Counted from the first letter of the stretch, positions 41,070 to 51,744 are shown. The stretch: DNA of 64,000 nucleotides from Pararge aegeria (GCF_905163445.1 NC_053196.1:15959501-16023500), one strand, 5' to 3'. Made by a program: numbers and translations. Notes: generated by a model not told the origin, from the sequence alone.

Positions 41070-41400
41070 ATGACCTCCCTGGCGCAGCGGTAAGCGCTGT
41101 GAATTTAATACCAGGTCTCGGGTTTGATTCTCGGCAGAGACAATTGGGAATTTATAATTTCTGAATTTTCTCTGGTCTGGTCTGGTGAGAGGATTTGGCC
41201 GTGTCTAGTTACCACCCTACCGACAAAGACGTGCTAAGCGATTTAATGTTCCGGTGCGGAAACGCGTAGAAACCGATTAGGGGTATGACTACCATACTCC
41301 CTAACAGGTTAGCCCGCTACCATCTTAGACTGCATCATCTCTAACCACCAGGTGAGATTGCATTCAAGGGATAACCTGTAGTGGATCAAAAAAAACACTA
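41070..41400 (+). repeat. SINE-3, most complete copy
   Basis: The tRNA-like head GACCTCCCTGGCGCAGCGG and B-box-like GGTCTCGGGTTTGATTC are followed by a body with TGGTCTGGTCTGGTGAGAGG, GTCTAGTTACCACCC and TAGCCCGCTACCATCTTAGACTGC. Confidence 0.75.
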
Positions 41401-41597
41401 TATGTCACTCTTTCTCTACCAGCATTTGTCATATGTTTTGTTTTCTTATCTAATTTTTTTCCTTCATGAATAAAGAATTTTGGAATTTAATTTGAAGTAC
41501 CAGTTAAAGTTAGTACCAATAAGAAGTTGGTTTTTTAATTGAGAAAGAGTAAGTTAATCTAAAAAGTCAATTATACAACAATAATTTATATATATTA

Positions 41598-41795
41598 GAC
41601 GGCCGATTGAATGCAGTGGGCAGCGATTCCCATAACTGGACAATGTTTGTGTGATGAACATGAATGTTTTTCAGTGTCTTGGTGTTTATCTATATATTAT
41701 AAGTATTTACGTATATTATTCATATAATTATTCATCACTTATCTTAGTACCCATAACACAAGCTATGCTTACTTTGGGTCGTAGTATATTTATTA
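41598..41795 (+). repeat. SINE-1, internally deleted
   Basis: Head GACGGCCGATTGAATGCAGTGG lacks part of the tRNA-like region. The body and a shortened end (ACTTTGGGTCGTAGTATATTT) follow. Confidence 0.78.
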
Positions 41796-42054
41796 AAAAA
41801 AAAATTAAAAAAAATTAAATTGATTTCGTACTAGAACGCTAAATCGCTAATTTATCATTTTAGATTATTTTCTGGCCTACTCTTGAAGACTTCGGGCATG
41901 GTAAGTTGATATGTGTATATTATATATGTGTTGATTTATAATCATTATTAGTTTGTTAATTGTTGAGTATTTTCTCATCCTTTATTATGCGCGTTTTAAA
42001 CTTCCGGTTGTAAATTATCAGCATACAAACTTGACTTTTCAATAGACCCTGTCA

Positions 42055-42116
42055 TGTAAGCATCAAAAGTGCCATCTATGTGCTTATTTGAATAAAGAAA
42101 TATTTGACTTTCACTT
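42055..42116 (+). repeat. LINE-B tail fragment
   Basis: CATCAAAAGTGCCATCTATGTGC and TGAATAAAGAAATATTTGAC match 17254-17310 almost exactly. Confidence 0.7.
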
Positions 42117-42215
42117 TGGAGTGAGCTAGCTGGAGTGAGCGCCGTACCTGTAGCACCACGTACAACGGAAGGTTCCGGCCAGACAAGTCCAGGGAAAGAA
42201 GGAAATAATATATTA
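42117..42215 (+). repeat. R1/I-type LINE 3' end fragment
   Basis: GGAGTGAGC, CACGTACAACGGAAGGTTCC and GACAAGTCCAGG match the end of the fragment at 17604-17955. It directly follows a LINE-B tail. Confidence 0.6.
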
Positions 42216-42631
42216 TAAATCATATTGAGTTTCAATCTTATCTGGATACCTCGCAATATAATACTATACGTCCATACAAACTTTCATTCTCAACCAATCT
42301 GAAAAGTGCTTACTCAGAACCCTGGTTTCCTGGACATAAAATAAACCTTAGCCCTATATAAACTAGATTTATTTTCGCATAAATATTAATTTGCTAGCAT
42401 ACATTCATATTTCATGGAAGTGGTCGTGTAAAATCAACACCGAATTGAATTTCCAGTAAAATGTCTTTTTCGTTCACACGTATGTAGTCAGTTCCGCGAT
42501 ATATGTGAACTTGCTCGCCGTGTGAAAAGTTTCTTAAGAAATGGTACACTTGAGGACAATTTTAGCGTTCGCGATGAACACATTTAATTATCAAGCCATG
42601 GTTCGTTTCATGGTCGAAAAGTTTTTTTTTA
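42216..42631. other. No gene recognised
   Basis: AT-rich. Nothing recognised. Confidence 0.4.
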
Positions 42632-42997
42632 AAATCCACAATATTTCTAGTTTATCTATTATTTTGGCTTGCGGTGTAACACAAAAGAGCACTGGTGGCG
42701 TTAATAAGCCATCAGGTTAATTTGAGGGTTCACACTGTCTTTTAAAATAATTTGACTTTTGGTCCTACGCTATTAGTCAAAAATTTTCCCCCAAAATTGT
42801 TCGTAAAGCCATGAAAACTTGTGCATTGAGCTTGAGCCCAAAACACTGTCAGAAGTCAAAACTTTTTAGCCTTTTTAATTATATTGTGATACATAAAAAA
42901 GGTTATTTTTAAAAAACCACAATATTTGTAGTTTATCTATTATTTTGGCTTGCGGTGTAACACAAAAGTGTAATACGGTGAGCACTGGTGGCGTTAA
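42632..42997. repeat. Pair of direct repeats of about 80 bp flanking 200 bp
   Basis: TAGTTTATCTATTATTTTGGCTTGCGGTGTAAC to GCACTGGTGGCGTTAA occurs at 42632-42714 and 42912-42997. The second copy has an 11-bp addition (TGTAATACGGT). They are too short to call LTRs, and the inner segment has no frame. Confidence 0.7.
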
Positions 42998-43195
42998 GTT
43001 CTACAACTTTTCACTCCGCCTCTTGCGAAAATTACCATTTATACTAAGTATATTACGTGGACTGCTTCTCAAGTTATAGTGGAGTCGAATGTGTACAAAT
43101 TTACTCACTTACGCTAAGTATAACCCTATTTTTATGAATCTCTTTCTCTCTCTCTATGTTAAAATCACTTTCACTCCTCTCTTAATGGCAAATTT

Positions 43196-43372
43196 GACGG
43201 CCGATTGTCGCAGTTGGCAGTGACCTTGCTTTCTGAGTCAAGGATCGTGGGTTCGATTCCCACAACTGAAAAATGTTTGTGTGATGAATATAAATGTTTT
43301 TCAGTGTCTGGGTATTATATTATTAATTAAATTATTTATCAGTCATCTTAGTACCCATAACATATTTATTAA
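43196..43372 (+). repeat. SINE-1, internally deleted
   Basis: Head GACGGCCGATTGTCGCAGTTGG, GGGTTCGATTCCCACAAC and a shortened body lacking the AAGCTACGCTTACTTTGGGG block. Confidence 0.75.
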
Positions 43373-43559
43373 TTAAAAAAAATGTAGATGACTCCTTTTA
43401 CGTAGTTACAAGACTTGATATAAGGGTTATTTCAAGACTCTTTTGCAATATATCAAAGCCAAATATATCTGAATTCAAATAGGCCAGAGAAGGTACTTTT
43501 GATGTGAAGGGGCACTTAAGAGCATTACGAGAGACTGATTAAAAAACCGAAGGAGATAT

Positions 43560-43710
43560 TATGCGAGATAAAACACGTTACACGTTTTTTTCTATCCACA
43601 TTTCTGATACGTAACGCTAGGACGTGGAATGCCCTCCCGGCAACTGTTACCTGCCACGCATAACTTAAGTACCTTCAAGGCAAGAGTGAATGAGCATTAA
43701 TCGGTAATAA
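43560..43710 (+). pseudogene. LINE reverse transcriptase C-terminal scrap
   Basis: Frames read FLSTFLIRNARTWNALPATV and, after a one-base shift, HNLSTFKARVNEH. The RNARxWNALPxxV...LSTFKxRVN pattern is typical of non-LTR reverse transcriptase C-termini. The family is undetermined. Confidence 0.55.
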
Positions 43711-44031
43711 AAATAAATAAAAAACCTTCCACACTTAAAATAAATAAAATTAAATTTAAATCTGTTTATTATAAATAAAAAATACATGGTTGTTTAGATC
43801 TCAATTACATTACGCTAATCTTCATTATGGAAGATGTTTGCGCTTGAGAGGGTTGCACAAATATATATTGATTATTATATATTAATTAATGTATAATGTA
43901 AGGAAAAAAAAAAAAAAAAACATTTCTATAGTGATAATTAATGGAATTTATAGGAATGGTCTGGATGAACTTCCGCCTTCAAATCAGCGATGAACTTGCA
44001 TCAAAATGTACCATTACTTGCTTTTTGACGA
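43711..44031. other. No gene; poly-A run
   Basis: Includes an A19 run at about 43902-43920. Otherwise AT-rich and unassigned. Confidence 0.5.
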
Positions 44032-44310
44032 TTCATCATCATCATATCAACTCATTACCGGGTCACTACAGGGCTCGGGTCAAAATGCTGGCCCAGTGCG
44101 GATTGGTGGACTCCACACACCTTTGAGAACATTATGGAGAACTCTCAGGCACGCAAGTTTCGTCACGATGTTTCCTTCACCGTTAAAGCAAGTGATTGCT
44201 TAAAACGACGTACATAACTTAGAAATCTTAGGTGCGTGCGTGTGATTCGAACTCGGACCCCCGAAAGTTAAGTTGAAGTCCTAACCACTGGGCTGTCACT
44301 GCTTCCATCT
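44032..44310 (-). repeat. SINE-2 copy
   Basis: CATCATCATCATATCAACTC through GGAGAACTCTCAGGCACGCAAG to the reversed head (CTAACCACTGGGCTGTCACTGC). Confidence 0.78.
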
Positions 44311-45515
44311 AGTATACTATTGATCAAAAAGCGAAAAGCATTATTTATTTACGATCAAAATTCAAATCAACTCTCCATGCTTCGTATTCCCAAAGGACGT
44401 ATTACGTAGACTCCACAACCTTCAGATCAGAATCTAGTACGAGAATTCCTTTGGCGAGGGGAAAAATATGAAAAATGGATCTAGAAAAATAAAATTTTAA
44501 AGGAATTTCTGAAACAAAGCAACTCTTTGTTTACCTCAAGAAAGCTTCGCATAAAATTTAACAACCTCCTCCTACGTTATTTACAACATTGTTGTTTTAT
44601 CCTCGTAACATTTTTGTTATCAATAACCAACGGAATTAACATTTTTAAAAAAGAAAGCGTGTACTGATAAAATTAATACTTAGTCATTAAGTAGCATTCT
44701 ATTCTGACAACAGTTTAAATAAATAAAAATAATCTACGCTTAGCGTTAATACTAGTTACAAAAAAAAACCGACTTCGGAAACACAAATGCTACATTTTGG
44801 AGTCAGTGCCAATTAAAACGTAAAAAATAGAAAAGAACGACATTGAAAACACTCCGAAAAGTAAGAGGTATCGCACTCCGCTGTCCTCGAAAGAGCCGAA
44901 ACCACTCAAAAATAACACACCTACACACACACACACACAACCTCTATTTAATCCATTTACCAATGTAACTAGCATGTTTACCGAAGTATGTTTACTGTTA
45001 GAAGAATGTTATTTACAGATACTCAAGTTGTTTGTTTATTTGTTTGTGCGGCAAGGAGAGCGAAGCCTAAATGTCAATGTTTGCTCACACCCTCACACCC
45101 GTGTTTTTGAACCGCGTGTAAAGACGACACTGATAGACACTTATGTGATTAATATTCATACGATTATTTTGAATTTATTCATTTCCAAAGGTATTCTTTA
45201 ATTCTAAAAATCTAATCCCTACCAGAGAAGTTAATAGGAAAAATAAAGACAAACTAATTAATAACAGAAAGTTCAATTTTAAGCTATTATAAGTAGAATA
45301 GGTATATGTAACTGAACTGAACGAGTGAAAATAATATCGACCAAAATATTTAATAAAGAAAAATCAGATTGATGAATCCAGATGGGATGTCAAGTATCCA
45401 ATTTTAGCACCTTAACTGAAGAACAAATATAAGTTAAATATCAGCATATAATAAAGTTCTGAAAAAAATAATTAATATTAAACACTGTTTGAAATAATTT
45501 AAACAACAATTAAAA
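44311..45515. other. No gene recognised; low repeat content
   Basis: AT-rich sequence with a short (CA)n run near 44920 and few dispersed repeats. It is the 5' flank of the pseudogene that follows. An AT-rich TATA-like stretch (CATATAATAAAG near 45445) could be a remnant promoter, but nothing distinguishes it. Confidence 0.4.
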
Positions 45516-46368
45516 ATGTTTAACGTTAAAAGTTTAATTCTGTTCTGCGTCAACCCTACGGTTTCTTTAATCAAGGACATGCTAAAGGAAAACAAAATCT
45601 GCGACTTACTATCCGAGGATAATATTAAACAGTGCTATATCAAGGAGAATTTGGCTTCCCGAGCTCACAGCCCAAACCAATTAGTCATCAGTGAATCTAA
45701 CACGTTGTACTTCAGTTTTGATTCCGGACAAAGGGAATATGTTCCTGTATCACTCAACGTTCGCACAAAAGAGTTACTGTTTTGAAAGGAATTAAAGACG
45801 CTTTTGCCATATCAAGAGATTCTGAAACCAACGAAATATACCTCGGAGGTAGCCATGGTATATACAGGTACAATCCTAATTATAAAGTACTCAAAAAGCT
45901 TTTTATCAGCAAACTAGATATTTGGTGGATACAAATGAAGTGAAAATTGTATTTTATAAGATTCCCTAGCCTAAAAGCATACTACTCTGAAAATTAAAGC
46001 AATTCCAGCATTAGTCAACACGACAGTAAATCAGTTTGTTTTCGATAAAGACAATAACATATTCTTTATCAACAGTACGGGATTATTTGGTATCAAGAAT
46101 AGTGACAACAAAGTTATATTTTTGGAGGATAATCCAAGGTTCCTAGGAATGGCTGTTGATCATGCTGGTCACGTTCACCTTTGCGAAATGGAATCTACGT
46201 TATAAGCAAAATTATACAGAAAGTAAAAAGAATCGTGACTGTGCAAGGGGTATTGGGAATGACTTTTGATCAGAACAACCACCTTATTTATTCCGATTCT
46301 CGTGAAATTGTACGCCTTATGCCTGTTTCGAGGGATGAATATTGTTATATTGATAATAATCTTTAATT
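45516..46368 (+). pseudogene. Ommochrome-binding-protein-like pseudogene
   Basis: By resemblance this is a broken relative of the lepidopteran ommochrome-binding proteins, secreted haemolymph proteins of about 270 residues that carry ommochrome pigments. It begins MFNVKSLILFCV, a plausible signal-peptide core. Recognisable blocks follow in order: SPNQLVISESNTLYFSFDSG; after a one-base shift near 45783, KGIKDAFAISRDSETNEIYL and GGSHGIYRYNPN; a badly broken middle (LVDTNEVKIVFYKIP); then VNQFVFDKDNNIFFINSTGL, FLGMAVDHAGHVHL; and after another shift near 46190, RNGIYVISKIIQKVKRIV and GMTFDQNNHLIYSDSREIVR. The repeated D-x-x-N-x-I-x-x-x-x-x-x-G-I/L-Y units look like propeller blades. At least three frameshifts and one in-frame stop break it. 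The whole fits about 283 codons without introns, which could mean a processed copy. The family assignment rests on memory of motifs, not on a search. Confidence 0.6.
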
Positions 46369-46430
46369 TATAGGTATTGGTACCAGTAATTCTGTAGTGC
46401 ACGATTCTCAATACTAAACTATATTGACAG

Positions 46431-46589
46431 GTCAAAAAGTATTGCTGTCCTTCTCACAATGTTTCTACGGAAGAGGATTTCTTCTCTTATGTTGGACCTG
46501 TCAATCAAGGCACATGTCAGCCAATATCCAACCAAGAATGTAAAACTGGTGATGCCGCTACCGTGTGTAATATTACACGAACCATTTAG
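46431..46589 (+). CDS. Candidate 3'-terminal exon encoding a Cys-rich peptide
   Basis: I do not recognise the product. After a possible branch site (ATACTAAAC, 46411) and acceptor (TATATTGACAG, ending 46430) the frame reads VKKYCCPSHNVSTEEDFFSY, VGPVNQGTCQPISNQECKTG, DAATVCNITRTI and TAG (46587-46589). It has five cysteines in 52 residues (positions 5, 6, 29, 37, 46), like secreted disulfide-rich modules. CCP followed by GTC-x-PI-x-x-x-EC loosely recalls clip-type modules, but this is not an assignment. AATAAA lies 54 bp after the stop. The preceding pseudogene is on the same strand, but the two do not join in frame. It may be a relic exon of a second gene or a live exon whose upstream part is outside view. 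Confidence 0.35.
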   Translation, partial: VKKYCCPSHNVSTEEDFFSYVGPVNQGTCQPISNQECKTGDAATVCNITRTI

Positions 46590-46642
46590 AGCCACTTTTG
46601 GCCACTCAGTAACTCAAAATCTATTTTTATATGTACTTATTT

Positions 46643-46648
46643 AATAAA
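46643..46648 (+). terminator. Possible polyadenylation signal AATAAA
   Basis: It lies 54 bp downstream of the stop of the Cys-rich frame and about 280 bp after the pseudogene. Such hexamers are common by chance in AT-rich DNA. Confidence 0.3.
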
Positions 46649-46689
46649 TTTTGCTTGAACATGATACAAAAAACATAGATGTTTATGCT

Positions 46690-47489
46690 TAATTCATGAT
46701 CTACATATTCAGCCAAGATTGGCGTGCAAAAATCATTAACATTATTTTAAAACTAATAATAATTATAATATTAAGATGATAACGCAATTAGTTTCAAATA
46801 CAATTTGGTTCCCAAAGTTATAACTAGATTTAATACCATAATATTAAAGTCCTCAAATGTCAGCCAATACCAAAATGTTCAGTCAAGTTGATTACTCCTC
46901 TAAAGTTACATAGTTATTAAAATTAACCTAAATATTCATTTCAATCTTAATAACATTGATTCAGAAGATGCTCTTTCAATTTATTTTTAAATATATTTAA
47001 ATTATTTGTCTTAATGAGATCTAACGGTATTTCACAGAAACACGTCATGCAATTTTGTTTATTTATTGAAATCCCTAAGATTAACTAGAACCCCAAATTT
47101 CATACGTACAGCTCAAACGGTTATTGAAATATTAACGTCTAAAAATCTGCCCTTTTTCGATATCCTGACATATTCTACAATAAAAAACATTACCTGCTGC
47201 CAGATGAATTAAAAAGTTGAAATTTGGCGTACAACTTGTTAGTTGTGTGTACAAAGTAAAGCATCAGAAATCAGTGAATTTTACGATTTTACATAAGTAC
47301 GGGCTATCATTTACAAAGATACTCGCTGATTCCCGCGTTCTTCGTCTACTTTAATTACAGTTTTTCACAAATTTTGTGTAAACCGTTTCCCTGGGTAAAA
47401 ATTAGTCCTCGTTAGTCTCCGTTCTTTCAATTAACTTTATCTCTAATTCCAAAAATCAAATTCATTGATTGCTCAGTAGTGGAGAAAGG
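46690..47489. other. No gene recognised
   Basis: AT-rich, low-repeat sequence. Nothing recognised. Confidence 0.5.
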
Positions 47490-47515
47490 CTAAAGAAACA
47501 CACTTTCGCATTTAT
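47490..47515 (-). repeat. HEL-B 5' terminus scrap
   Basis: CTTTCGCATTTATAATATTAAG is the reversed Helitron start (ACTAATATTATAAATGCG). Confidence 0.45.
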
Positions 47516-47964
47516 AATATTAAGTTAGAATTGTGAAAATTTACAAAAATATAACAATACATTTCAAGTAAGTCAGAAAAATCCTCCATGTGGGATTGTT
47601 AGCATAAAACAGTTCTATTAAAAGTCCGCCACAGCATATATCTTTAATGTGGGAGCGAAGCCATAGCTAAAATACCAAGCAATAAATACATTCTATATAA
47701 ATAAATTAATTCTAAATGAATGAATCCTATACAAAAAGCAGATTGAGAATAATTGAAGCTCAAAAGCTGTTACGTTAGAAAAAAACTTGCGTGAATAAAA
47801 ATTAGTAAGTATTGCTAGATCTACTACTTATTATTACAATCTGAACAATCAAACATCAGTTAAATATATATTAACATATATAATTACCCGCTTTATTTAC
47901 TGAATCAATTTATTTACGTAGTTCCATTTACGTAATAACATTGATTGCTTACTCACTTTATTTA
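47516..47964. other. No gene recognised
   Basis: AT-rich sequence. Nothing recognised. Confidence 0.45.
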
Positions 47965-48315
47965 CTAAATGCTTCATAAGTTCTTGCGATAGGCCTACAT
48001 GAATAGGTACTCCTCCTGCGGAAGGAAGCGGTGGAACGGTTAAGAGATGAAGATGTGGAATCTCAACCGATCCGCCATCAGAGTAGGGTCTGCCAAGGGG
48101 CCCCGCTAGCTGGGTCGCGGTTGTGTGGGAAAGCGTTCCCGTGGCCCTGCCGCCAGGCGACTTGTGGGAACACCGTGGGGTTTTAGCCGGTACGAGTCCG
48201 GCATAACCACTATGCCTCCCCGTGTTCCGGTGTTATCCATGAGGATTTCCCCACGAAAAGAAGGCCTACATGAATAAAGAATTTTGTGATTTAGATGAAT
48301 ATTGAATTTAAAGTA
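47965..48315 (+). repeat. LINE-B tail split by another LINE insertion
   Basis: TGCTTCATAAGTTCTTGCGATAGGCCTACATGAATA resumes after the insertion as AGGCCTACATGAATAAAGAATTTTG. Confidence 0.75.
48006..48261 (+). mobile_element. 5'-truncated LINE 3' end with 15-bp target duplication
   Basis: A 256-bp GC-rich insert (CGGAAGGAAGCGGTGGAACGG, GGGGTTTTAGCCGGTACGAG, GGATTTCCCCACGAAAAG) ends in an A-rich tail. It is flanked by exact AGGCCTACATGAATA repeats at 47991-48005 and 48262-48276. The content fits the 3' UTR of an R1-like or Jockey-like LINE. No coding sequence is retained. Confidence 0.82.
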
Positions 48316-48737
48316 CTCATTTAAAGGGCTATCGCCGCTGGGCTATATATTTATATTTAGATTGGATTTCGTTAACTTCGAGTAAAAAAAATCACATACT
48401 GAAGTCGAATGGACTGGAATACGAGTGTAATCTATCCCGGATGCGATGAATTAACATATACAAGGAGATACCATGTTAGATAGCAATTTAGATGAAACAT
48501 GCAGTGGAATGCTAATATGAAATACCACCAGTATGTACAATATATCAGCTACGGTCGCGCTGCAAACTGTTTTAGTAACACAATGACATTTTTAAAATAG
48601 ACGGGTTAAAGCCCATTTTATATTATACACTTTCCGACTACAGCACTCTTTTAATAAAATCAAAATTTACTAATACAGCATTTTGAATTAGTGTAAATGA
48701 TTAAGTAATATTTTTTGGTCTGAAACCAAACTGATTA
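48316..48737. other. No gene recognised
   Basis: AT-rich. Nothing recognised. Confidence 0.4.
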
Positions 48738-48894
48738 TCTTTATATATATATTTCTTGTGTGCGTTTGTATGTCACTGAACTCCTCCTAAACGGCTGGAC
48801 CGAATTGAATGAATCTTTTGGAATGCCTTTGGGGGACACCCTGGATGGTTTAGATTCACAAATCAGCCCGACAGATGGCGCTGGGGTCCGCTAG
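48738..48894 (+). mobile_element. HEL-C Helitron, copy 1
   Basis: A 157-bp element from TCTTTATATATATATTTCTTG to GGGGTCCGCTAG, between A (48737) and T (48895). It is colinear and of equal length with 54253-54409. Confidence 0.85.
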
Positions 48895-49499
48895 TCTTGT
48901 ATATTTGTCATGCTGGGTACTAAGCAAACTGTCAAGCACTTTGGCAACAATCGTAGCAAATCACCCTATAGTTGGTCTAGTCACAATTGTCCCCAGGTTG
49001 GTTTTACTGTCAGTTTACGTACACCGAGTGATTCTCCAACTTAAAATGTCACTTTTTTATTCTTTATTGCTTTAATAAATGAATATAAATAGTTACGAAA
49101 AAACACTATTTTTAACACTCTTTACTTTTTAAATCTCTTTTCATTATTTAACCTAATTAAAAAATTGTTTAAAAAGTTCTGTGTCTGTATGTGCGGATGC
49201 CGTATCTTGTGGTCACGATATCGAGCGAAATACTTCACTTATCGAGTTGTTTTTTTTTTTAATGGCTTCAGTATTTTGAGGAATAGTAGCCTATTACTTT
49301 TCACTGTATAATTAGATGTAGTTTGATTATTATTTACAAATAATCTCAATTTTATTGTAATGAATGAGATTATGAGACGTGTACTTTTGGATTTTCCAAC
49401 TATTCTAGAATGCGCTCCTTCTAGAATTATGTTGTTCATTACTTTTGAACGCAAAGGCTTTTGACTTCAGCTCATATGTTGATTCTTAATATGTTATAT
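48895..49499. other. No gene recognised
   Basis: AT-rich. A 66-codon frame starting inside HEL-C is chance. Confidence 0.4.
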
Positions 49500-50995
49500 A
49501 TATATATCATTTCCAACTACTTCAAATTCGGACCAACCACAGTATTTAACATAGCAGGAAGGTACGAATGTGCTATGCATAGATTATGAAACATCGCAAG
49601 CACTCGGGGCAGATGAGGGCCAGCATGCTTGAGTTGTTCTATGCTGAGTCCGTCATGGCCTGGAGATTTTCCCCGGGAATTTATAGCATTATAATATATA
49701 ATTAAGCTATAAAACGGACACCACTCTTCTGACCACATGTTCCCTTATCCCACTCGTAATGTGATTTTCCCAATGGCGACTTCTTTGTAAAATTGTCCTT
49801 AAACAAGTCGGCTATCAGACTGTGTTTGTTGACACCCTCAATGCTCACTGATAGACCGTGTCTACCGATCGACTTCTTACTGTATCCAAAAGTTGCGGAA
49901 GTCATGTTTCGAATGATGCGACACCAAAATGTCCATTTTTATTTGTTAACTATGGTTCTGACACCATTTTAAACGAGTCTTAAAAATATTTCGACTTGGT
50001 TTCATGTCTTTATACGCGCTTCCGAATTTTGTTTTTCCACACCAAACCCACATCAAAACTTCGATCTGGCCTCCCCATGAGCATCACGCACTATATTCCA
50101 TCCAAATTATGCCTATTCCATCCAAACACAGGGCGCCTCTCACGAAACGGTTTAACAGTTTCACACTTAGTGGCGGCCTCAGATACAATATCAATAAAAT
50201 CGCTTTATAATTTGTTTTAAAAATCGCAACACGAGCGAAACTTCTTGGGAAGTTCGACATGCCTAAATATTTCATGGCATCATATTTTTAAATACTTCTA
50301 ATTGTGCCACCTTTCTATCTCCCCGCAGCGTCCCATTTATAGTTTTATAGACACTAGGCAAGTTCCAAGTAACATTCTGTAATTAGAGGGTAGTGGTCAG
50401 AGTGCTGAGTGCGAGATTTCTCATCCAGGGATGAGATGATGAGATGGCACTATTTCGAAGCCATACAAATCATACTTAACTTTTACGCCATCGAATAGAT
50501 TTGAAATCTCGCACTCAGCACACAGACCACAACACGTCCTACATAACATAGATATTTAAGATGGACGACAAATCAGATTTAGTGCCTACGCAGTAACCAA
50601 GCCATCATCGGCGCGACCCGTGGGAATTACTAACAAAAGTGTTTATACCCGACGTCATACGTAAAAACTGTATATCCGCACACGAAGACTCTGACATCAC
50701 AGTAACCAAACAATTCCTCATAAAATTGTTCTAATGGATGCGAGTTAAAGTCACCGAGAATAATTACGACTCGATATCCATATTCTTTATTATATCACTC
50801 ACCGAGCTGAGGGAACCAACTATCCAACCAATCAACTAGTGTCAAATAACTGTCAAACATATAAGGACGCCACTGTGACTCTTTTCTCTGTGGTAGAATG
50901 GTGATGAGGCACAAGATTATGAAATTCCTTGGCGCAATCGCCAAAATATATCCTAAAAAAACCGGTAAACAGGGAACATTACGTCGGTACATATG
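49500..50995 (-). pseudogene. Decayed LINE with endonuclease and reverse transcriptase remnants
   Basis: On the minus strand the 5' part (50560-50995) reads MFDSYLTLVDWLDSWFPQLG then, after a stop, YGYRVVIILGDFNSHPLEQF and YEELFGYCDVRVFVCGY. GDFNSHP is an endonuclease signature of LINE proteins. The middle (50000-50300) is badly broken. The 3' part reads TSATFGYSKKSIGRHGLSVS, IADLFKDNFTKKSPLGKS, then after a shift RGKSPGHDGLSIEQLKHAGP and HLPRVLAMFHNLCIAHSYLP, matching the start of a CR1/L2/Jockey-type reverse transcriptase domain. The catalytic FADD region and everything after are missing. Many stops and shifts mark it as old. The layout is established by order of motifs rather than by one frame. 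Confidence 0.68.
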
Positions 50996-51030
50996 AAAAT
51001 AACACTGCTTTTAGCGATGATAGTAAGTAG

Positions 51031-51180
51031 TGCTGTACAATTTGGCCGTTTTCACCGGCCATAAAATTTAACCAGGTTAATTAGTTCAGCAGCCAACTAA
51101 TTAACTTAAACTAACCAGTTAAATTAATTAACTAGTTAACCGGTTAACTGATTAACTGGTTAAACGGTTAATCGGTTAAA
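51031..51180. repeat. GTTAAC-rich tandem palindromic array, possibly a hAT-like end
   Basis: TAGTGCTGTACAATTTGGCCG is followed by a dense array of TTAACYRGTTAA-type units (51075-51175, e.g. TTAACTAGTTAACCGGTTAA). Subterminal arrays of this kind occur in some DNA transposons. The opposite terminus was not found. Confidence 0.5.
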
Positions 51181-51744
51181 AAAAAATCAAATTTTCTCAC
51201 TAATATATTGAAAATTGTTACCCAGAATGATTAATTTGCAAAACATTTGTTAATAGTAAATAAAAAATTTACTAGAGACCATTTTTAAACATCAAAAACA
51301 AATGATTTGTTACTATTCAAAATGATTCGTTATTATTTAATAAATCTGGTGTTTATTTATTAAATATTTAGTTAGTAAGCTTTCTTACTGGAAGCTACCA
51401 TCGCTAAATATCCACACATTTATAGCCGATCCGACCAAGTGCGGGTGGATACCTGAACCTTTTAAATGCGCACACCACCAACAATATAGCAGGCGACGCA
51501 TCTACATTTATTAATACATCTATAACATACAGTACCTACACGCGTTGTATGAAGCGCACACGAGTACACGCGTGACAAAATCAATTAATTACCCACATTG
51601 GCGACAGGGCTGGCAAACTTTTAACAACAGCCAGTTAAAAGTAAGTACGTGTTATAAAATTTTATTCAAATTTATTTTATTTTATTTAAACAACTTTATT
51701 GCATAAAATAGGAAACACACACAGGTACACTTATTTAAACATAA
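51181..51744. other. No gene recognised
   Basis: AT-rich. Near 51606, CAGGGCTGGCAAACTTTTAAC resembles a hAT terminus but has no partner. Confidence 0.4.

Noticed and set aside
42632..42997. Calling the paired 80-bp repeats an LTR retrotransposon
   Set aside because: The repeats do not start TG and end CA convincingly, there is no coding interior and no visible primer-binding site.
43902..43920. Poly-A run as evidence of a processed gene copy
   Set aside because: No coding sequence or target duplication could be tied to it.
45516..45785. Reading the first 89 codons as a complete short gene
   Set aside because: The protein-like sequence continues directly after the stop in another frame, so the ORF is the first part of a frameshifted pseudogene.
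51606..51640. hAT terminus CAGGGCTGGCAAACTTTT
   Set aside because: No inverted partner and no 8-bp duplication were found, so it was not annotated as an element.
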